DNA of 64,000 nt from positions 1,240,001 through 1,304,000 of the forward strand of contig NZ_CP019419.1 of the NCBI RefSeq assembly GCF_001975665.1, given 5' to 3'. The notes below the pieces were generated by a model. That model had not been told where the DNA came from. It worked only from the letters and a program-made list of their open reading frames with translations, and ran no database searches. Below are positions 1 to 9,084 of this stretch, in pieces. The stretch comes from Polaribacter reichenbachii (GTDB taxonomy: Bacteria > Bacteroidota > Bacteroidia > Flavobacteriales > Flavobacteriaceae). Numbering within the stretch: position 1 is the first letter of the stretch; each line of letters begins with the position of its first letter. Position numbers and translations under genes: made by a program.

Positions 1-126
1 AGCTCTTTCTAAGGGTTTTAAAGTGATAGCTTCATCAATATTTGCTCTTAAATCCATACCAGCAGCACCTTCAGTTTCGTAATTAGGTGTTGCGTGTTTC
101 GATTTATTTATAATTTGTACGTTCAT
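1..126 (-). CDS. dut: dUTP diphosphatase, N-terminal part (runs off the window)
   Basis: The reverse strand from 126 encodes 42 residues without a stop up to the window edge, beginning [18 protein letters not shown] and continuing through [10 protein letters not shown]. That is the conserved first motif of trimeric dUTPases, in which the Asp of the AGxDL segment lies near the active site. The enzyme hydrolyses dUTP to dUMP and pyrophosphate, keeping uracil out of DNA and feeding thymidylate synthesis. The C-terminal two thirds are missing only because the window ends. The start codon lies 3 bases below the stop of the esterase gene at 129, so the two are probably co-transcribed. Confidence 0.85.
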   Translation of the reverse strand, partial: MNVQIINKSKHATPNYETEGAAGMDLRANIDEAITLKPLERA

Positions 127-128
127 TG

Positions 129-1010
129 TTATAAGTTGTATAAGTAAGTAATTGTATCTAAAAATTCTGCACTCCAAAAAGTCTCATTATGTTGTCCTTT
201 TGCAACAATTTTAGTTTTTATATTTTCTCTAGAAAAACCTGTATTTAGCAATAGTTTTTCCATTTTTTCTGTGTCTGGTAACATTGTATTGCCTTCATCA
301 CCACCAATTAAAAGATAGAGTTTTGTGTTTTTCTCGTTTCCATTTTGCTTGGCAAAAGTACTTACCTTATTAGAAAACCAAAAAGAGGTAGAAAGAGCCC
401 CAATTTTACCAAAAACGTCAGGATATTTTAAACCTCCGTAAAAAGAAATTAATCCACCTAAAGAGCTACCAATAATTGCTGTATGTTTTGCTTTAAATTT
501 TGTTCTGTAATTTTTATCAATAAAAGGTTTTAACTCATTCACTAAAAAATCAACATAAATGGCTCCTTTTCCTCCTCCGTATTTTGGATGACTCCAAGGA
601 GTGTATTCTTCAATTCTTTTATCACCACCATTTTCTATACCAACAACAATAAAACCTTTTCCTGTATTTTTATAGAGTTCATTTAGGGTTTCATCAACAT
701 TCCATTCTTTACCATAAGCTGCAGTTGTTTCATCAAATAAATTCTGAGCATCGTGCATATAAATTACTGGATATTTTTTAGAAGTAGCATCGTAGTTAGG
801 AGGTAAGTAAATCCAAACCTTATGAGATTTATCATTTAAACCTTTAATAACAAATTCTTTATTTAAAATTGATACATTTTTTGCTCTTATAGATTTACTA
901 TTTACTATTTTGGGTTTAGTTTTTGGTTTTTTTATAGATTGCCCTTTACAACCAACCATTAGAAGTAAAAAACTGAATAAAAAAGAAACTATTGTTTTCA
1001 CTTTAAACAA
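129..1010 (-). CDS. Lipoprotein esterase, alpha/beta-hydrolase fold (putative esterase family)
   Basis: This is a 293-residue exported hydrolase. A lipoprotein signal peptide ends at a VGC lipobox with Cys21, so it should be lipid-anchored in the envelope. The body matches the esterase D/enterochelin-esterase-like family: YLPPNY near 69, HDAQNLFD near 86, the nucleophile elbow GSSLGG with Ser183, and a late His in KGQHNETFW. The natural substrate cannot be told from sequence; acyl-ester or siderophore-ester hydrolysis is the family-level expectation. A promoter-like -33/-7 pair lies just upstream on the minus strand. The gene directly precedes dut with a 2-base gap. Confidence 0.78.
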   Translation of the reverse strand: MFKVKTIVSFLFSFLLLMVGCKGQSIKKPKTKPKIVNSKSIRAKNVSILNKEFVIKGLNDKSHKVWIYLPPNYDATSKKYPVIYMHDAQNLFDETTAAYGKEWNVDETLNELYKNTGKGFIVVGIENGGDKRIEEYTPWSHPKYGGGKGAIYVDFLVNELKPFIDKNYRTKFKAKHTAIIGSSLGGLISFYGGLKYPDVFGKIGALSTSFWFSNKVSTFAKQNGNEKNTKLYLLIGGDEGNTMLPDTEKMEKLLLNTGFSRENIKTKIVAKGQHNETFWSAEFLDTITYLYNL

Positions 1011-1024
1011 AAATTAGAGTTACA

Positions 1025-1056
1025 CAAATATAATAATTAGCAAATGCATTCATCAA
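1025..1056 (-). promoter_or_regulatory. Promoter of the esterase-dut transcript
   Basis: Read on the minus strand, TTG (1054-1056) is followed after 21 bases by TATATTTG (1025-1032). This matches the Bacteroidetes consensus TTG-N17-23-TAnnTTTG. The predicted start of transcription near 1018 leaves a very short leader before the ATG at 1010. Confidence 0.55.
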
Positions 1057-1099
1057 TAGATAATACTTTTATTACTTTTGATATTAAAATGAAACATTA

Positions 1100-2095
1100 A
1101 TGGATGAACATCAAAAAATAGCGGTTTTAGGAGGAGGAAGTTGGGCAACTGCAATTGTTAAAATGTTGATGGAAAATTTAGATAGTATTGGGTGGTATAT
1201 GCGTAATGAGCAAACCATTAAGCACATCAAAGAAAATGAACACAATCCAAAATATTTAAGCTCTGCAGAATTACAAGCAGAAAAGCTAGATTTATCTAGC
1301 GATATTAATTATACAGTTAATAATTACGATATTTTAATATTTGCAATTCCGTCCGCTTTTTTAACCATAGAACTCAATAAATTAAGTGCCTCTTTAGATG
1401 GCAAAACCATTTTTTCTGCCATAAAAGGTATTGTACCAGAAACAGGTTTAATTGTTGGCGAGCACTTTAATCAACATTTTAATATTCCACTAGAGAATAT
1501 AGGTGTAATTACAGGACCTTGTCATGCAGAAGAAGTAGCAATGGAGCGTTTATCGTACTTAACAATTGCTTGTATTGATGAAAACAAGGCAGAAAATATG
1601 GCAAAAGCCATACAAAGTTGGTATATAAAAGCTACAATTTCTGATGATATTATTGGTACAGAATATGCTGCTATGCTAAAAAATATTTATGCTATTGCAG
1701 CAGGTATTGCTCATGGTTTGGGTTATGGAGATAATTTTCAGGCTGTGTTAATGAGTAACGCAATTCGAGAAATGAAACGTTTTATAAAAAAAGTACATAA
1801 AATGAAACGTAACATTAATAACTCTGCTTATTTAGGCGATTTATTAGTAACTGGATACTCAACATTTAGTAGAAATAGAATGTTTGGTAATATGATTGGT
1901 AAAGGCTACACAGTAAGATCTGCACAACATGAAATGAGTATGATTGCAGAAGGTTATTATGCAACCAATAGTGCTTATAAAATTAAGGAAGAAAACAAAG
2001 CAAATACACCAATTATAGATACTGTTTACAAGATTTTATATACTAATAAAAACCCTAAAAAGGAGTTTATGAAGTTAACCAATAAGTTAGATTAA
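1100..2095 (+). CDS. gpsA: NAD(P)-dependent glycerol-3-phosphate dehydrogenase
   Basis: A 331-residue soluble enzyme that reduces dihydroxyacetone phosphate to sn-glycerol-3-phosphate for phospholipid synthesis. The N-terminal Rossmann motif GGGSWATA is at residues 11-18. GPCHAEEVA (139-147) and LKNIYAIAAG carry family motifs, with the conserved Lys at 194. GDLLVT (246-251) followed by STFSRNR is the substrate-domain signature. Length is normal. No close operon partner is visible; the next gene begins 148 bases later. A TACTTTTG -7-like box at 1073-1080 lacks a well-placed TTG. With GlpD and GlpK encoded about 10 kb away, both directions of glycerol-3-phosphate metabolism are present. Confidence 0.93.
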   Translation: MDEHQKIAVLGGGSWATAIVKMLMENLDSIGWYMRNEQTIKHIKENEHNPKYLSSAELQAEKLDLSSDINYTVNNYDILIFAIPSAFLTIELNKLSASLDGKTIFSAIKGIVPETGLIVGEHFNQHFNIPLENIGVITGPCHAEEVAMERLSYLTIACIDENKAENMAKAIQSWYIKATISDDIIGTEYAAMLKNIYAIAAGIAHGLGYGDNFQAVLMSNAIREMKRFIKKVHKMKRNINNSAYLGDLLVTGYSTFSRNRMFGNMIGKGYTVRSAQHEMSMIAEGYYATNSAYKIKEENKANTPIIDTVYKILYTNKNPKKEFMKLTNKLD

Positions 2096-2129
2096 TTTCT
2101 AGATTATTTAAATGTTGAGGTTTTATACA

Positions 2130-2219
2130 ATTGTTTAAAATTAAACAATCCAAATATTTAAAGTGTATATTTTCATCTAATGATTAAGGGAAGTAAAAAA
2201 TTGTTTATTTTTGAACAAT
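2130..2219 (+). promoter_or_regulatory. Two identical operator-like palindromes, the second centred on a -7 box
   Basis: ATTGTT-N8-AACAAT occurs twice before the gene at 2244: at 2130-2149 and at 2200-2219. In the second copy the 8-base spacer (2206-2213) is exactly TATTTTTG, a perfect TAnnTTTG -7 element. Identical half-sites, identical spacing and this placement suggest operators for a dimeric repressor that blocks the promoter. The regulator is not identified. Confidence 0.5.
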
Positions 2220-2243
2220 TATTTATAATTTTAAACTTTTACT

Positions 2244-2903
2244 ATGAAAACAATACAAGAAGTTGTTGAAAGTACAATTAGAAAAACACCATTTATAGAG
2301 GAAGCTTTAAATGAAAAGTTGATTAATGTTTCTTCTTTAGCAAGAATTATTTTACCAGAAGTATCAGAAACTTTAAAGAAAGATGTTAAAGTTGGTGCTG
2401 TAATGATGGCCATTAACAGACTTTCGCCAGCAAGTGAGTTACGCATTAGAAAAAATATAAAACGTTTGGCTTTAGATTTAGGTGATGTAATTGTACGTTC
2501 TGATTTGTGCGATTTTACTTTTAAAAATACACCTTCTTTATTAAAAGAAATTGCAAAAATATTAACCAAATCTGCAGAAAATTCTGATTATTTCTTAACA
2601 GTTTCTCAAGGTATTTTTGAAACTAATATTGTTACTAGTAAAAATTTAAGACCTTACGTAGAAGAAATTTTTGAAAATGAAACCCTAACACACAGTATGT
2701 TAGAGTTGGCTTCTATTACCATAAAATTACCAAAAGAAAATTTAGAACAATCTGGTATTTACTACTTTATCTTAAAGCAATTGGCTTGGGCAGATATTCC
2801 TTTACAAGAAATTATTTCTACTACAAACGAAATGACCATTGTTGTAAAAGATCAAGATATTAACCAAACTTTTGCCATTTTAATGGATATGAAATTAAGC
2901 TAA
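2244..2903 (+). CDS. Uncharacterised protein with a C-terminal ACT-like domain
   Basis: A 219-residue cytoplasmic protein without signal peptide or membrane segments. The last 55 residues (QSGIYYFILKQLAWADI, then EIISTTNEMTIVV) follow the beta-alpha-beta pattern of ACT domains as found in aspartate kinases, but no kinase domain is present. The first 80 residues form a helical region with an LINVSSLARII segment. An amino-acid-sensing or regulatory role is inference. It lies 2 bases before the MFS transporter gene, so the two are probably translated together, behind the paired palindromes at 2130-2219. Confidence 0.6.
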   Translation: MKTIQEVVESTIRKTPFIEEALNEKLINVSSLARIILPEVSETLKKDVKVGAVMMAINRLSPASELRIRKNIKRLALDLGDVIVRSDLCDFTFKNTPSLLKEIAKILTKSAENSDYFLTVSQGIFETNIVTSKNLRPYVEEIFENETLTHSMLELASITIKLPKENLEQSGIYYFILKQLAWADIPLQEIISTTNEMTIVVKDQDINQTFAILMDMKLS

Positions 2904-2905
2904 CT

Positions 2906-4174
2906 ATGGCTAAACAAGACCCTTATGCAGCACTTAGAATAAGAGAATTTAATATTTTTTTATTGGTAAGATTTCTTTTAGTTTTTGGCTGGTCTATGCA
3001 ATTTATTGTTATAGAATGGCAAGTGTATTCTATAACTAAAGATCCGCTTTCTTTAGGTATAATTGGTTTAATGGAAATTATACCAGCTTTTTCTATGGCA
3101 TTATTTGCTGGTCATATTGTAGATCAAAACGAAAAAAGAAATTTATTAGCCATTTGTACTGCAGCTTTTTCGTTGATAAGTTTAGGCTTGTTTTTATTAA
3201 CTTCAGATCGTTTTGTGAATAACTGGTCTACAAATTCAATATTGTATTCTATTTATGGTTTAGTTTTTTTTGGCGGATTTTTAAGATCATTTTTCGGACC
3301 AACAATTTTTTCTTTAGTTGCACTTTTAGTACCTAAAAAAATATATCATAATGCTGCAACTTGGAGCACAAGTACCTGGAAAACAGCTTCGGTTTCTGGA
3401 GCACTTTTTGGTGGTTTTTTCATCAGTTGGATTGGTGTAGACAAAACACTGAGCTTAGTTTTTATACTTGTAATTTTATCCTTAATCATCCTTTTTCAAA
3501 TAAAAAAGAAACCAATTTTAAATACTAAAATCGGTGAACCAATGATGCAAAGTTTAAAAGTTGGTGTAAAATTTGTGTTTCAAAATAAGGCAGTTTTAGG
3601 AGCCTTAAGTTTAGATATGATAGCTGTTTTATTTGGTGGAACTGTAGCAATTTTATCAGTATTTGCACAAGATATTTTAAAAGTTGGACCAGAAGGTTTT
3701 GGTCTTTTAAATGCATCTATTTCTATGGGTAGTATTGTAACAATGTTTATAACAACTTACATTCCTATTCATAAAAATACGGGTAAGAAAATGTTGATTT
3801 CTGTATTTATTTTCGGACTTAGTATTATTGCCTTTGGATTATCATCTATATTCTGGGTAAGTCTATTAGCATTGTTTATAAGTGGTGCTGCAGACGGAAT
3901 ATCTATGGTTATAAGACAAACTATTTTACAATTAAAAACTCCAGATGAAATGCGAGGCAGAGTATCTTCTGTAAATTCTATGTTTGTAGGTTCTTCTAAC
4001 GAATTAGGAGCTTTTGAAAGTGGTTTGGCTGCTAAATTATTAGGGCCAGTTGTAGCTGTTGTTTTTGGTGGTTCAATGACTTTAATTACAGCTGTTACCA
4101 CAGGAATTGTGAGTCCAACAATCAGAAATTTAGATTTAACAGAAGATATTGAAGAAAATGAAAGTGAGGCATAA
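2906..4174 (+). CDS. MFS transporter, MFS_3/EntS-like exporter family
   Basis: A 422-residue inner-membrane protein with about twelve hydrophobic segments. The RFLLVFGWSMQFIVIEWQVY opening, the GHIVDQNEKRN loop after TM2 and the GGFLRSFFGP segment near TM4 are typical of the MFS_3 branch that includes enterobactin exporters and similar drug or siderophore exporters. The substrate is unknown. It starts 2 bases after the ACT-like gene, and that pairing suggests the upstream protein senses or regulates the exported compound. An acidic tail (TEDIEENESEA) ends the protein. Confidence 0.75.
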   Translation: MAKQDPYAALRIREFNIFLLVRFLLVFGWSMQFIVIEWQVYSITKDPLSLGIIGLMEIIPAFSMALFAGHIVDQNEKRNLLAICTAAFSLISLGLFLLTSDRFVNNWSTNSILYSIYGLVFFGGFLRSFFGPTIFSLVALLVPKKIYHNAATWSTSTWKTASVSGALFGGFFISWIGVDKTLSLVFILVILSLIILFQIKKKPILNTKIGEPMMQSLKVGVKFVFQNKAVLGALSLDMIAVLFGGTVAILSVFAQDILKVGPEGFGLLNASISMGSIVTMFITTYIPIHKNTGKKMLISVFIFGLSIIAFGLSSIFWVSLLALFISGAADGISMVIRQTILQLKTPDEMRGRVSSVNSMFVGSSNELGAFESGLAAKLLGPVVAVVFGGSMTLITAVTTGIVSPTIRNLDLTEDIEENESEA

Positions 4175-4207
4175 TTATTGTCGTTATATTCGAAATTAAA
4201 AACAACT

Positions 4208-5548
4208 ATGAAATCTTTAGCTTTATTTATCTTTTTACTTTTTTCTCTTACAACTTTTTCTCAAAAAACTACTGTTAAAATTTTAGATTTCAATACAAAA
4301 AAACCTATTGAAAAGGCACATGTTTTTTTTATTCATGAAACTATTTATACAAACTTAAATGGCGAATTTACATTCGATTTAAAAGGTAAAGAAAGTATTG
4401 ATTTTTCTGTATCTCATCTTAAATATAAAACGATAAGTGTTACTTACAAAGAAACAGATAAACATTTTGTAATTTACTTAAAAGAAAAATTAGAAACTTT
4501 AGATGGTTTTAATATCAATGCAAATAAAAAGTTACAAAATGTTATCAATTTTAAAAAGTTAGAAGATTTACCTAGAGGCGTATATTCTTTTGCATCTGTA
4601 TTAAACAAAAATAAAATTTATGTTTTTGGGGGTGATATTACTTTTTTTCATGACCAAAATAGAGAAGCTTTAAGCGAGCTTTCTTCATCAAATGAAACTG
4701 AAATAATGAAGTTTTTAACGAAACCTAAATTTTCAAATTTCACCAAATATATTGGCGATTTACAAACTTATAATTTGACTGATGGTAAATGGAATATTGT
4801 AAAAGATAAGGTTATAAAAAGAGCTTATAATAATGCTATTTCTTATAAAGACACAGTATATTTAATTGGCGGTAAAAAATTATCAAAAAAGAAAACAAGA
4901 GAGTTTCTGGCAAATGATATTGAGTTGGTGGCTTTAAAAGATTTATCCATAACAAAAGACCAAACAAATCCGCACCAAGCCGTAGATTTTGGTGCCGTCT
5001 TGTTCGATGATAAAATATTAGTTTTTGGGGGTTCTACTAAACAACTTAAAAATGGAAAAGTTTATTTTTCTGATGATATTCATTTATATGATATAAAAAC
5101 GGGTTATTGGTATTTATTAACTAAAATGCCAAAAGGTAAAGAAGTTACAGGTATTGTTTTTAAAGATAAATTGTATTTTTTTGGAGGCTATAACAAAAAG
5201 AATTTAACAGATATTGAGTCTTTTAATTTAAAAACAGGTAAATGGAAAAAAGAAGGAAATCTTTTTAAAGCAATGAAAAACCCTGCTATTACTAAAGATA
5301 AAGATTTTATTTATCTTAACGAAAATGGAAAATTAATAACCTTTGAGCCCAAAACTAGAGAACTAAAAGAATTTAATATTGATTTGAACTTGAACGATGC
5401 CAAAATGCATTTTTTTAATGAAAAATTATACCTTCTAGGTGGTTATCATTATATAAATGAGTATAGAAAATATCCTTCAAACGGATTTTTTATTATAGAA
5501 GTATCAGAATTTTTTAAAACGAAACCGATAAAAACTAAAGTGCTATAA
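4208..5548 (+). CDS. Secreted kelch-repeat protein with a carboxypeptidase-regulatory-like domain
   Basis: About 446 residues. I chose the ATG at 4208 because it begins a clean signal peptide (MKSLALFIFLLFSLTTFSQ); an in-frame TTG at 4178 would add ten residues ahead of it. Residues about 20-95 resemble the CarboxypepD_reg/CarbopepD_reg-like beta-sandwich common at the N terminus of exported Bacteroidetes proteins. From about residue 120, repeated blade motifs such as IYVFGGD, VYLIGGKK, ILVFGGST, LYFFGGYN and LYLLGGYH indicate a kelch beta-propeller. Function is unknown; interaction with surface polymers or proteins is a guess. It follows the MFS gene by 33 bases. Confidence 0.72.
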   Translation: MKSLALFIFLLFSLTTFSQKTTVKILDFNTKKPIEKAHVFFIHETIYTNLNGEFTFDLKGKESIDFSVSHLKYKTISVTYKETDKHFVIYLKEKLETLDGFNINANKKLQNVINFKKLEDLPRGVYSFASVLNKNKIYVFGGDITFFHDQNREALSELSSSNETEIMKFLTKPKFSNFTKYIGDLQTYNLTDGKWNIVKDKVIKRAYNNAISYKDTVYLIGGKKLSKKKTREFLANDIELVALKDLSITKDQTNPHQAVDFGAVLFDDKILVFGGSTKQLKNGKVYFSDDIHLYDIKTGYWYLLTKMPKGKEVTGIVFKDKLYFFGGYNKKNLTDIESFNLKTGKWKKEGNLFKAMKNPAITKDKDFIYLNENGKLITFEPKTRELKEFNIDLNLNDAKMHFFNEKLYLLGGYHYINEYRKYPSNGFFIIEVSEFFKTKPIKTKVL

Positions 5549-5582
5549 AAAAAGAGAAACTATTACTTGGTTTCTCTTTTTT
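5548..5582. terminator. Bidirectional terminator between convergent genes
   Basis: AAAAAAGAGAAAC (5548-5560) pairs perfectly with GTTTCTCTTTTTT (5570-5582) around a 9-base loop. The flanking A and T runs let it serve both the kelch gene (plus) and the cytochrome peroxidase operon (minus). Confidence 0.8.
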
Positions 5583-5601
5583 AATGTTCTTTTTTTCTTA
5601 A

Positions 5602-7392
5602 TTACTGATCAGAAAGTGTGTTCATAAAATCAATAATTGCGGTTATTTCATCTTCTTTTAAATCTAAATTATCAAAAGGTAATGTTTGGTGAGGTACATT
5701 AAAACCTAAACCAGCTCCACCACCTTTGTTGTAAAAATCCATTACTTCATCTAAAGTTGAATAAATTCCGTTGTGCATATAAGGCGCCGTTTTTTCGATG
5801 TTTCTAACAGTTGGTGTTTTAAAAGAACCTTTTCTTTCTGGAGTATTAAAAAGGTAAAATCTCCCTAAATCATCATCTAATTTTTTATTATTTTTAGTTT
5901 CTGGTACTCCAATAATTTCTAGTTCAGTATCTACAAAATCAGGTGGTACAGTTCCGTTAAAAACAGGTGCAAAATGACAAGTTGCACAAGCTGCTTTACC
6001 CATAAACAGATTAAAACCCTTTTTTTCTGAAGCTGTTAAGTTATTTTCTTTATTGTTGATATTCTTATCAAACTTAGAATCAAACGTATTTAAAGTTCTA
6101 ATATAAGATGCAATAGAATGTCTAATATTAAAATTATATTCATCATTTTTATACAAAGAATCTAATACAATTTTGTATTCTTTAATCTCAGTAATTTTAA
6201 TTGCCATTTTATCTATTGGTAAATTAAATTCATCGTGATTATTAGCAACACCTACTATTTGCCCTTCTAAACTTCCTGTTTTAGCATCCATAAAATAACT
6301 TTGTTGATAAGCGCTGTACGTTAACGTGGGTGAATTTCTTTTTATTTTAGAATTAAAAGTAACCAAGCCATCTGTAAATGCTTTTTCTTTCATGTGGCAG
6401 CTTGCACAAGCCATATTATTTAATTTAGACAACCTTTTATCGTTGAATAATTTTTTACCTAATTGCTCCTTTTCTTTAATATGAGTAGTATCACTTTTAT
6501 AATCAGTAAAAAAGTACACATTAAAAGCATCTTTGCTAAAAAGAGATTGCATATTATTAGACAAAGCCATTTCAAAAGGATAACTAATTGCCCAATCTTT
6601 TTGTAATTCTAATAATAATTTTAGTTGAACATCAGTATTATTTTTGATAAAAGAATATCTATCAAAAGTATCAAAAGGATGGTCTAAATTTTTTATTGAT
6701 GTTTCTATAGAACTTACAATTTTTTGGTATAAATCTTCGGATGTAAAATTGCCTTTATAAAGTGCTAACAACTTTAATAAGGTTTTATATGTTAAGATAC
6801 TTTCTTGCAGAGAAGCTGCTAAAACGGGAGAATCAAACCCAGTAATTCCTGTTGTTGCAATTCTAACAATTTGATTTCTTAACAACCAAACTAAATGATA
6901 ATCTTTAAACTTTATGTAGGCGTTTTGCTTTAGTAATTTTAATCTACTAATTGTAATTGTGGCTATATTTTTAATAGTTAAAGTATCTATTTTATCTTCA
7001 TGTAAAAGTTCTTCAATCACCTGAAAACCAAAAGGATTGTTTACTTTAATATCCGTAGGTACATCTTCATGAACTTGTAAAATATTCGGCGCATTTAACG
7101 ATTTGTAATTGCTTTTATCTACAAAAGCCAAAATGGGTTCTAAAGTTTTAAAATGATGCCTTGCTTGTTTATAAAATTTAATTTTATCGATTGTTTTTTC
7201 TGAAACCAATAAAGAATCTAATGCAGAAATAGTGTGTTGTAATTCTGTTACATATAAGTGTTCTATTTGTTTGTTTTTTGATATTGGTTTTAATTGGGTT
7301 GTGCTTTTTTTACAAGCCACCATACTTAAAAGCAAAAGACATATACAAAAAGTATATGCCTTAGCTCTTATATTAAATAAGATTGTATTCAT
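5602..7392 (-). CDS. Di-heme cytochrome c peroxidase-family lipoprotein with long N-terminal domain
   Basis: A 596-residue exported protein with lipobox Cys27 (SMVAC). Two c-type haem sites are visible: CASCH at 329-333 and CATCH at 469-473. The segments KLFNDKRLS, SPTL and APYMHNG are those of the CcpA/MauG family, which reduce hydrogen peroxide or carry out haem-based oxidations in the periplasm. Residues about 35-290 are a mostly helical extension absent from short CcpA enzymes. The gene is 8 bases downstream of the PhoX-like gene and must be co-transcribed with it. The electron donor and the true substrate are unknown. Confidence 0.82.
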   Translation of the reverse strand: MNTILFNIRAKAYTFCICLLLLSMVACKKSTTQLKPISKNKQIEHLYVTELQHTISALDSLLVSEKTIDKIKFYKQARHHFKTLEPILAFVDKSNYKSLNAPNILQVHEDVPTDIKVNNPFGFQVIEELLHEDKIDTLTIKNIATITISRLKLLKQNAYIKFKDYHLVWLLRNQIVRIATTGITGFDSPVLAASLQESILTYKTLLKLLALYKGNFTSEDLYQKIVSSIETSIKNLDHPFDTFDRYSFIKNNTDVQLKLLLELQKDWAISYPFEMALSNNMQSLFSKDAFNVYFFTDYKSDTTHIKEKEQLGKKLFNDKRLSKLNNMACASCHMKEKAFTDGLVTFNSKIKRNSPTLTYSAYQQSYFMDAKTGSLEGQIVGVANNHDEFNLPIDKMAIKITEIKEYKIVLDSLYKNDEYNFNIRHSIASYIRTLNTFDSKFDKNINNKENNLTASEKKGFNLFMGKAACATCHFAPVFNGTVPPDFVDTELEIIGVPETKNNKKLDDDLGRFYLFNTPERKGSFKTPTVRNIEKTAPYMHNGIYSTLDEVMDFYNKGGGAGLGFNVPHQTLPFDNLDLKEDEITAIIDFMNTLSDQ

Positions 7393-7400
7393 AGATTTTA

Positions 7401-8942
7401 TTATCTTTCTAAACCAGTTATAATATGTAAAACTGAACCTTCTTCTCTAGAACCATTTACTACAGAGTTTGCTTTAGGATCTGTAAATGCAGAACCATCA
7501 GCAGGAACCCAACCATGGTTTTGAGTAATTAAAACAAAAGTATTTTCGCCATTATTTACAGTTTCTGTAACATCGATCATTCCAGTAATTTCCCACATGC
7601 TATTTGTAGTTCCATAACCTTGTGCAGCAGCAGTTGTTTGGTCGCACTCTAAAACAGTTTTTAACTCTCCAGTTGCTAAGTTGTATTGGTATAATTTTGC
7701 AAAACCAGTAATATCATCATTTATAGAAGCATAACCATTTGGGTCTTCTTGAATATAAGCGTAGTTTTCTGTAACTAAAATATTATCAGGTGAGTGGAAA
7801 CCATCAGCTTTACCATCAACTTTATCACCATCTAAAAGACAAGTAATTTTTGCAGCCGCTGTTGGGTCTGTATCATTTAAAACTACTTTATAAATTCTAC
7901 CTAATCTAGAACCTTTACCCACTAAATCTGCTTTATCACGACCAGTAACTGCAAAATAAACTTCTCTTTGGTTAGCAGCAGAACCTCTTCTCCAGTCTAC
8001 ATCTTCTAATCTAGAGAATCCCATAACACCTTTAGCTTTAGCTTCTGCATCTAATAAACCTATTTCAGTTTCTTCTAATTCTACAAATTCTGCTTCATAT
8101 TCTGTACCTTCTATCATATCTACTTCGTTAGTAATACCAGCAGAAGTTACTTTTAAACCATATAATTTACCACTATCAAAATTTCCTCTAGGACCAACAT
8201 ACATACCTAATTGACCAGAAGGAACAGAGTTATCTGAATGATCATCTCCAATAAAAGTTACAGATAAGTTAGGGTAAGCATCTTTACCAATTACTACAGC
8301 ATTTTCTGTAGACCATTGCCCTAATTTTGGTAACATAATTGCAGCATCTGCATTGTCTGCAGATTTATAAGGATTTGTTGCGAAAACTCCTTTAGAAGAT
8401 CCACCCCATTCTCCACCAGATAAATATAATGGTCCAAAACCATGTTCTTCTGGCGTAATTAAAGAACCAGAACATTGTGCAGTATAAGCAGTAGAAAATG
8501 CATTTATAATGTATTCTCCATGCATTGGTTTTAAATCTGCATTTAATTTGATTCTTGCTATGGCATAATCTGCTTCAATATTATTGATTAAAGTAAAAGT
8601 TCCATCAGATTCTGCTAATAAACCAGCACCATCTGCCATAGAACCGTATACAAATTCTGGTGTACTTTCTAATTTATCTTCTGATGATAAAATAGGAGTA
8701 ACAGTAATTGAAGAAAAAGCACCATCAACTTTTAAAAAGTTAGGTGTAATAGAGGCATCTAAAGGAATTAATTCTGCAGTAGTAAGGTCTTGCCCATCAT
8801 TACCATCTATACCATCAGTTCCGTCAATTCCATCTACACCATCAACTCCGTCCATGCCATCTAAACCGTCTTTACAACTAAATGAAATAGATGTAAAAGC
8901 AATTAATAAAGTAAATAAAAATAATTTGTTAAATTGTTTCAT
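7401..8942 (-). CDS. PhoX/DUF839-like lipoprotein with collagen-like Gly-X-Asp leader
   Basis: 513 residues. A lipoprotein signal peptide (SISFSC, Cys23) is followed at once by about eight D-G-x triplets (residues 24-50, such as GMDGVDGVDGIDG), a short collagen-like stalk. The rest resembles the PhoX/DUF839 beta-propeller: CSGSLITPEEH, then FSRLEDVDW, REVYFAVTGR and DGFHSPDNILV followed by IQED. These correspond to PhoX segments that bind calcium and iron, so a metal-dependent phosphatase or related hydrolase is possible, but the match is by eye. It is first in an operon with the di-heme peroxidase. A TAGTTTTG -7-like box lies upstream at 8968-8975 on the minus strand. Confidence 0.65.
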   Translation of the reverse strand: MKQFNKLFLFTLLIAFTSISFSCKDGLDGMDGVDGVDGIDGTDGIDGNDGQDLTTAELIPLDASITPNFLKVDGAFSSITVTPILSSEDKLESTPEFVYGSMADGAGLLAESDGTFTLINNIEADYAIARIKLNADLKPMHGEYIINAFSTAYTAQCSGSLITPEEHGFGPLYLSGGEWGGSSKGVFATNPYKSADNADAAIMLPKLGQWSTENAVVIGKDAYPNLSVTFIGDDHSDNSVPSGQLGMYVGPRGNFDSGKLYGLKVTSAGITNEVDMIEGTEYEAEFVELEETEIGLLDAEAKAKGVMGFSRLEDVDWRRGSAANQREVYFAVTGRDKADLVGKGSRLGRIYKVVLNDTDPTAAAKITCLLDGDKVDGKADGFHSPDNILVTENYAYIQEDPNGYASINDDITGFAKLYQYNLATGELKTVLECDQTTAAAQGYGTTNSMWEITGMIDVTETVNNGENTFVLITQNHGWVPADGSAFTDPKANSVVNGSREEGSVLHIITGLER

Positions 8943-9084
8943 AATGTTTGATTTGTTTTTATGCAGGCAAAACTATTATTATGACATTTTTAACATGTAA
9001 AAAAAATGAAGTGATATTATTAAAAAAACGTTAGAAAAAAGTTATTTATATTAATAATGCATTAACAATTAAATTGTGGTAAAT

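Noticed and set aside
2231..2569. Open frame of 112 codons on the minus strand
   Set aside because: It is antisense to the well-supported ACT-like gene and shows no family resemblance.
8584..9000. Pro/Ser-rich frame on the plus strand (SLPSIPSVPSIPST pattern)
   Set aside because: It is the complement of the collagen-like Gly-X-Asp repeat of the PhoX-like lipoprotein; the regularity is inherited from that repeat.
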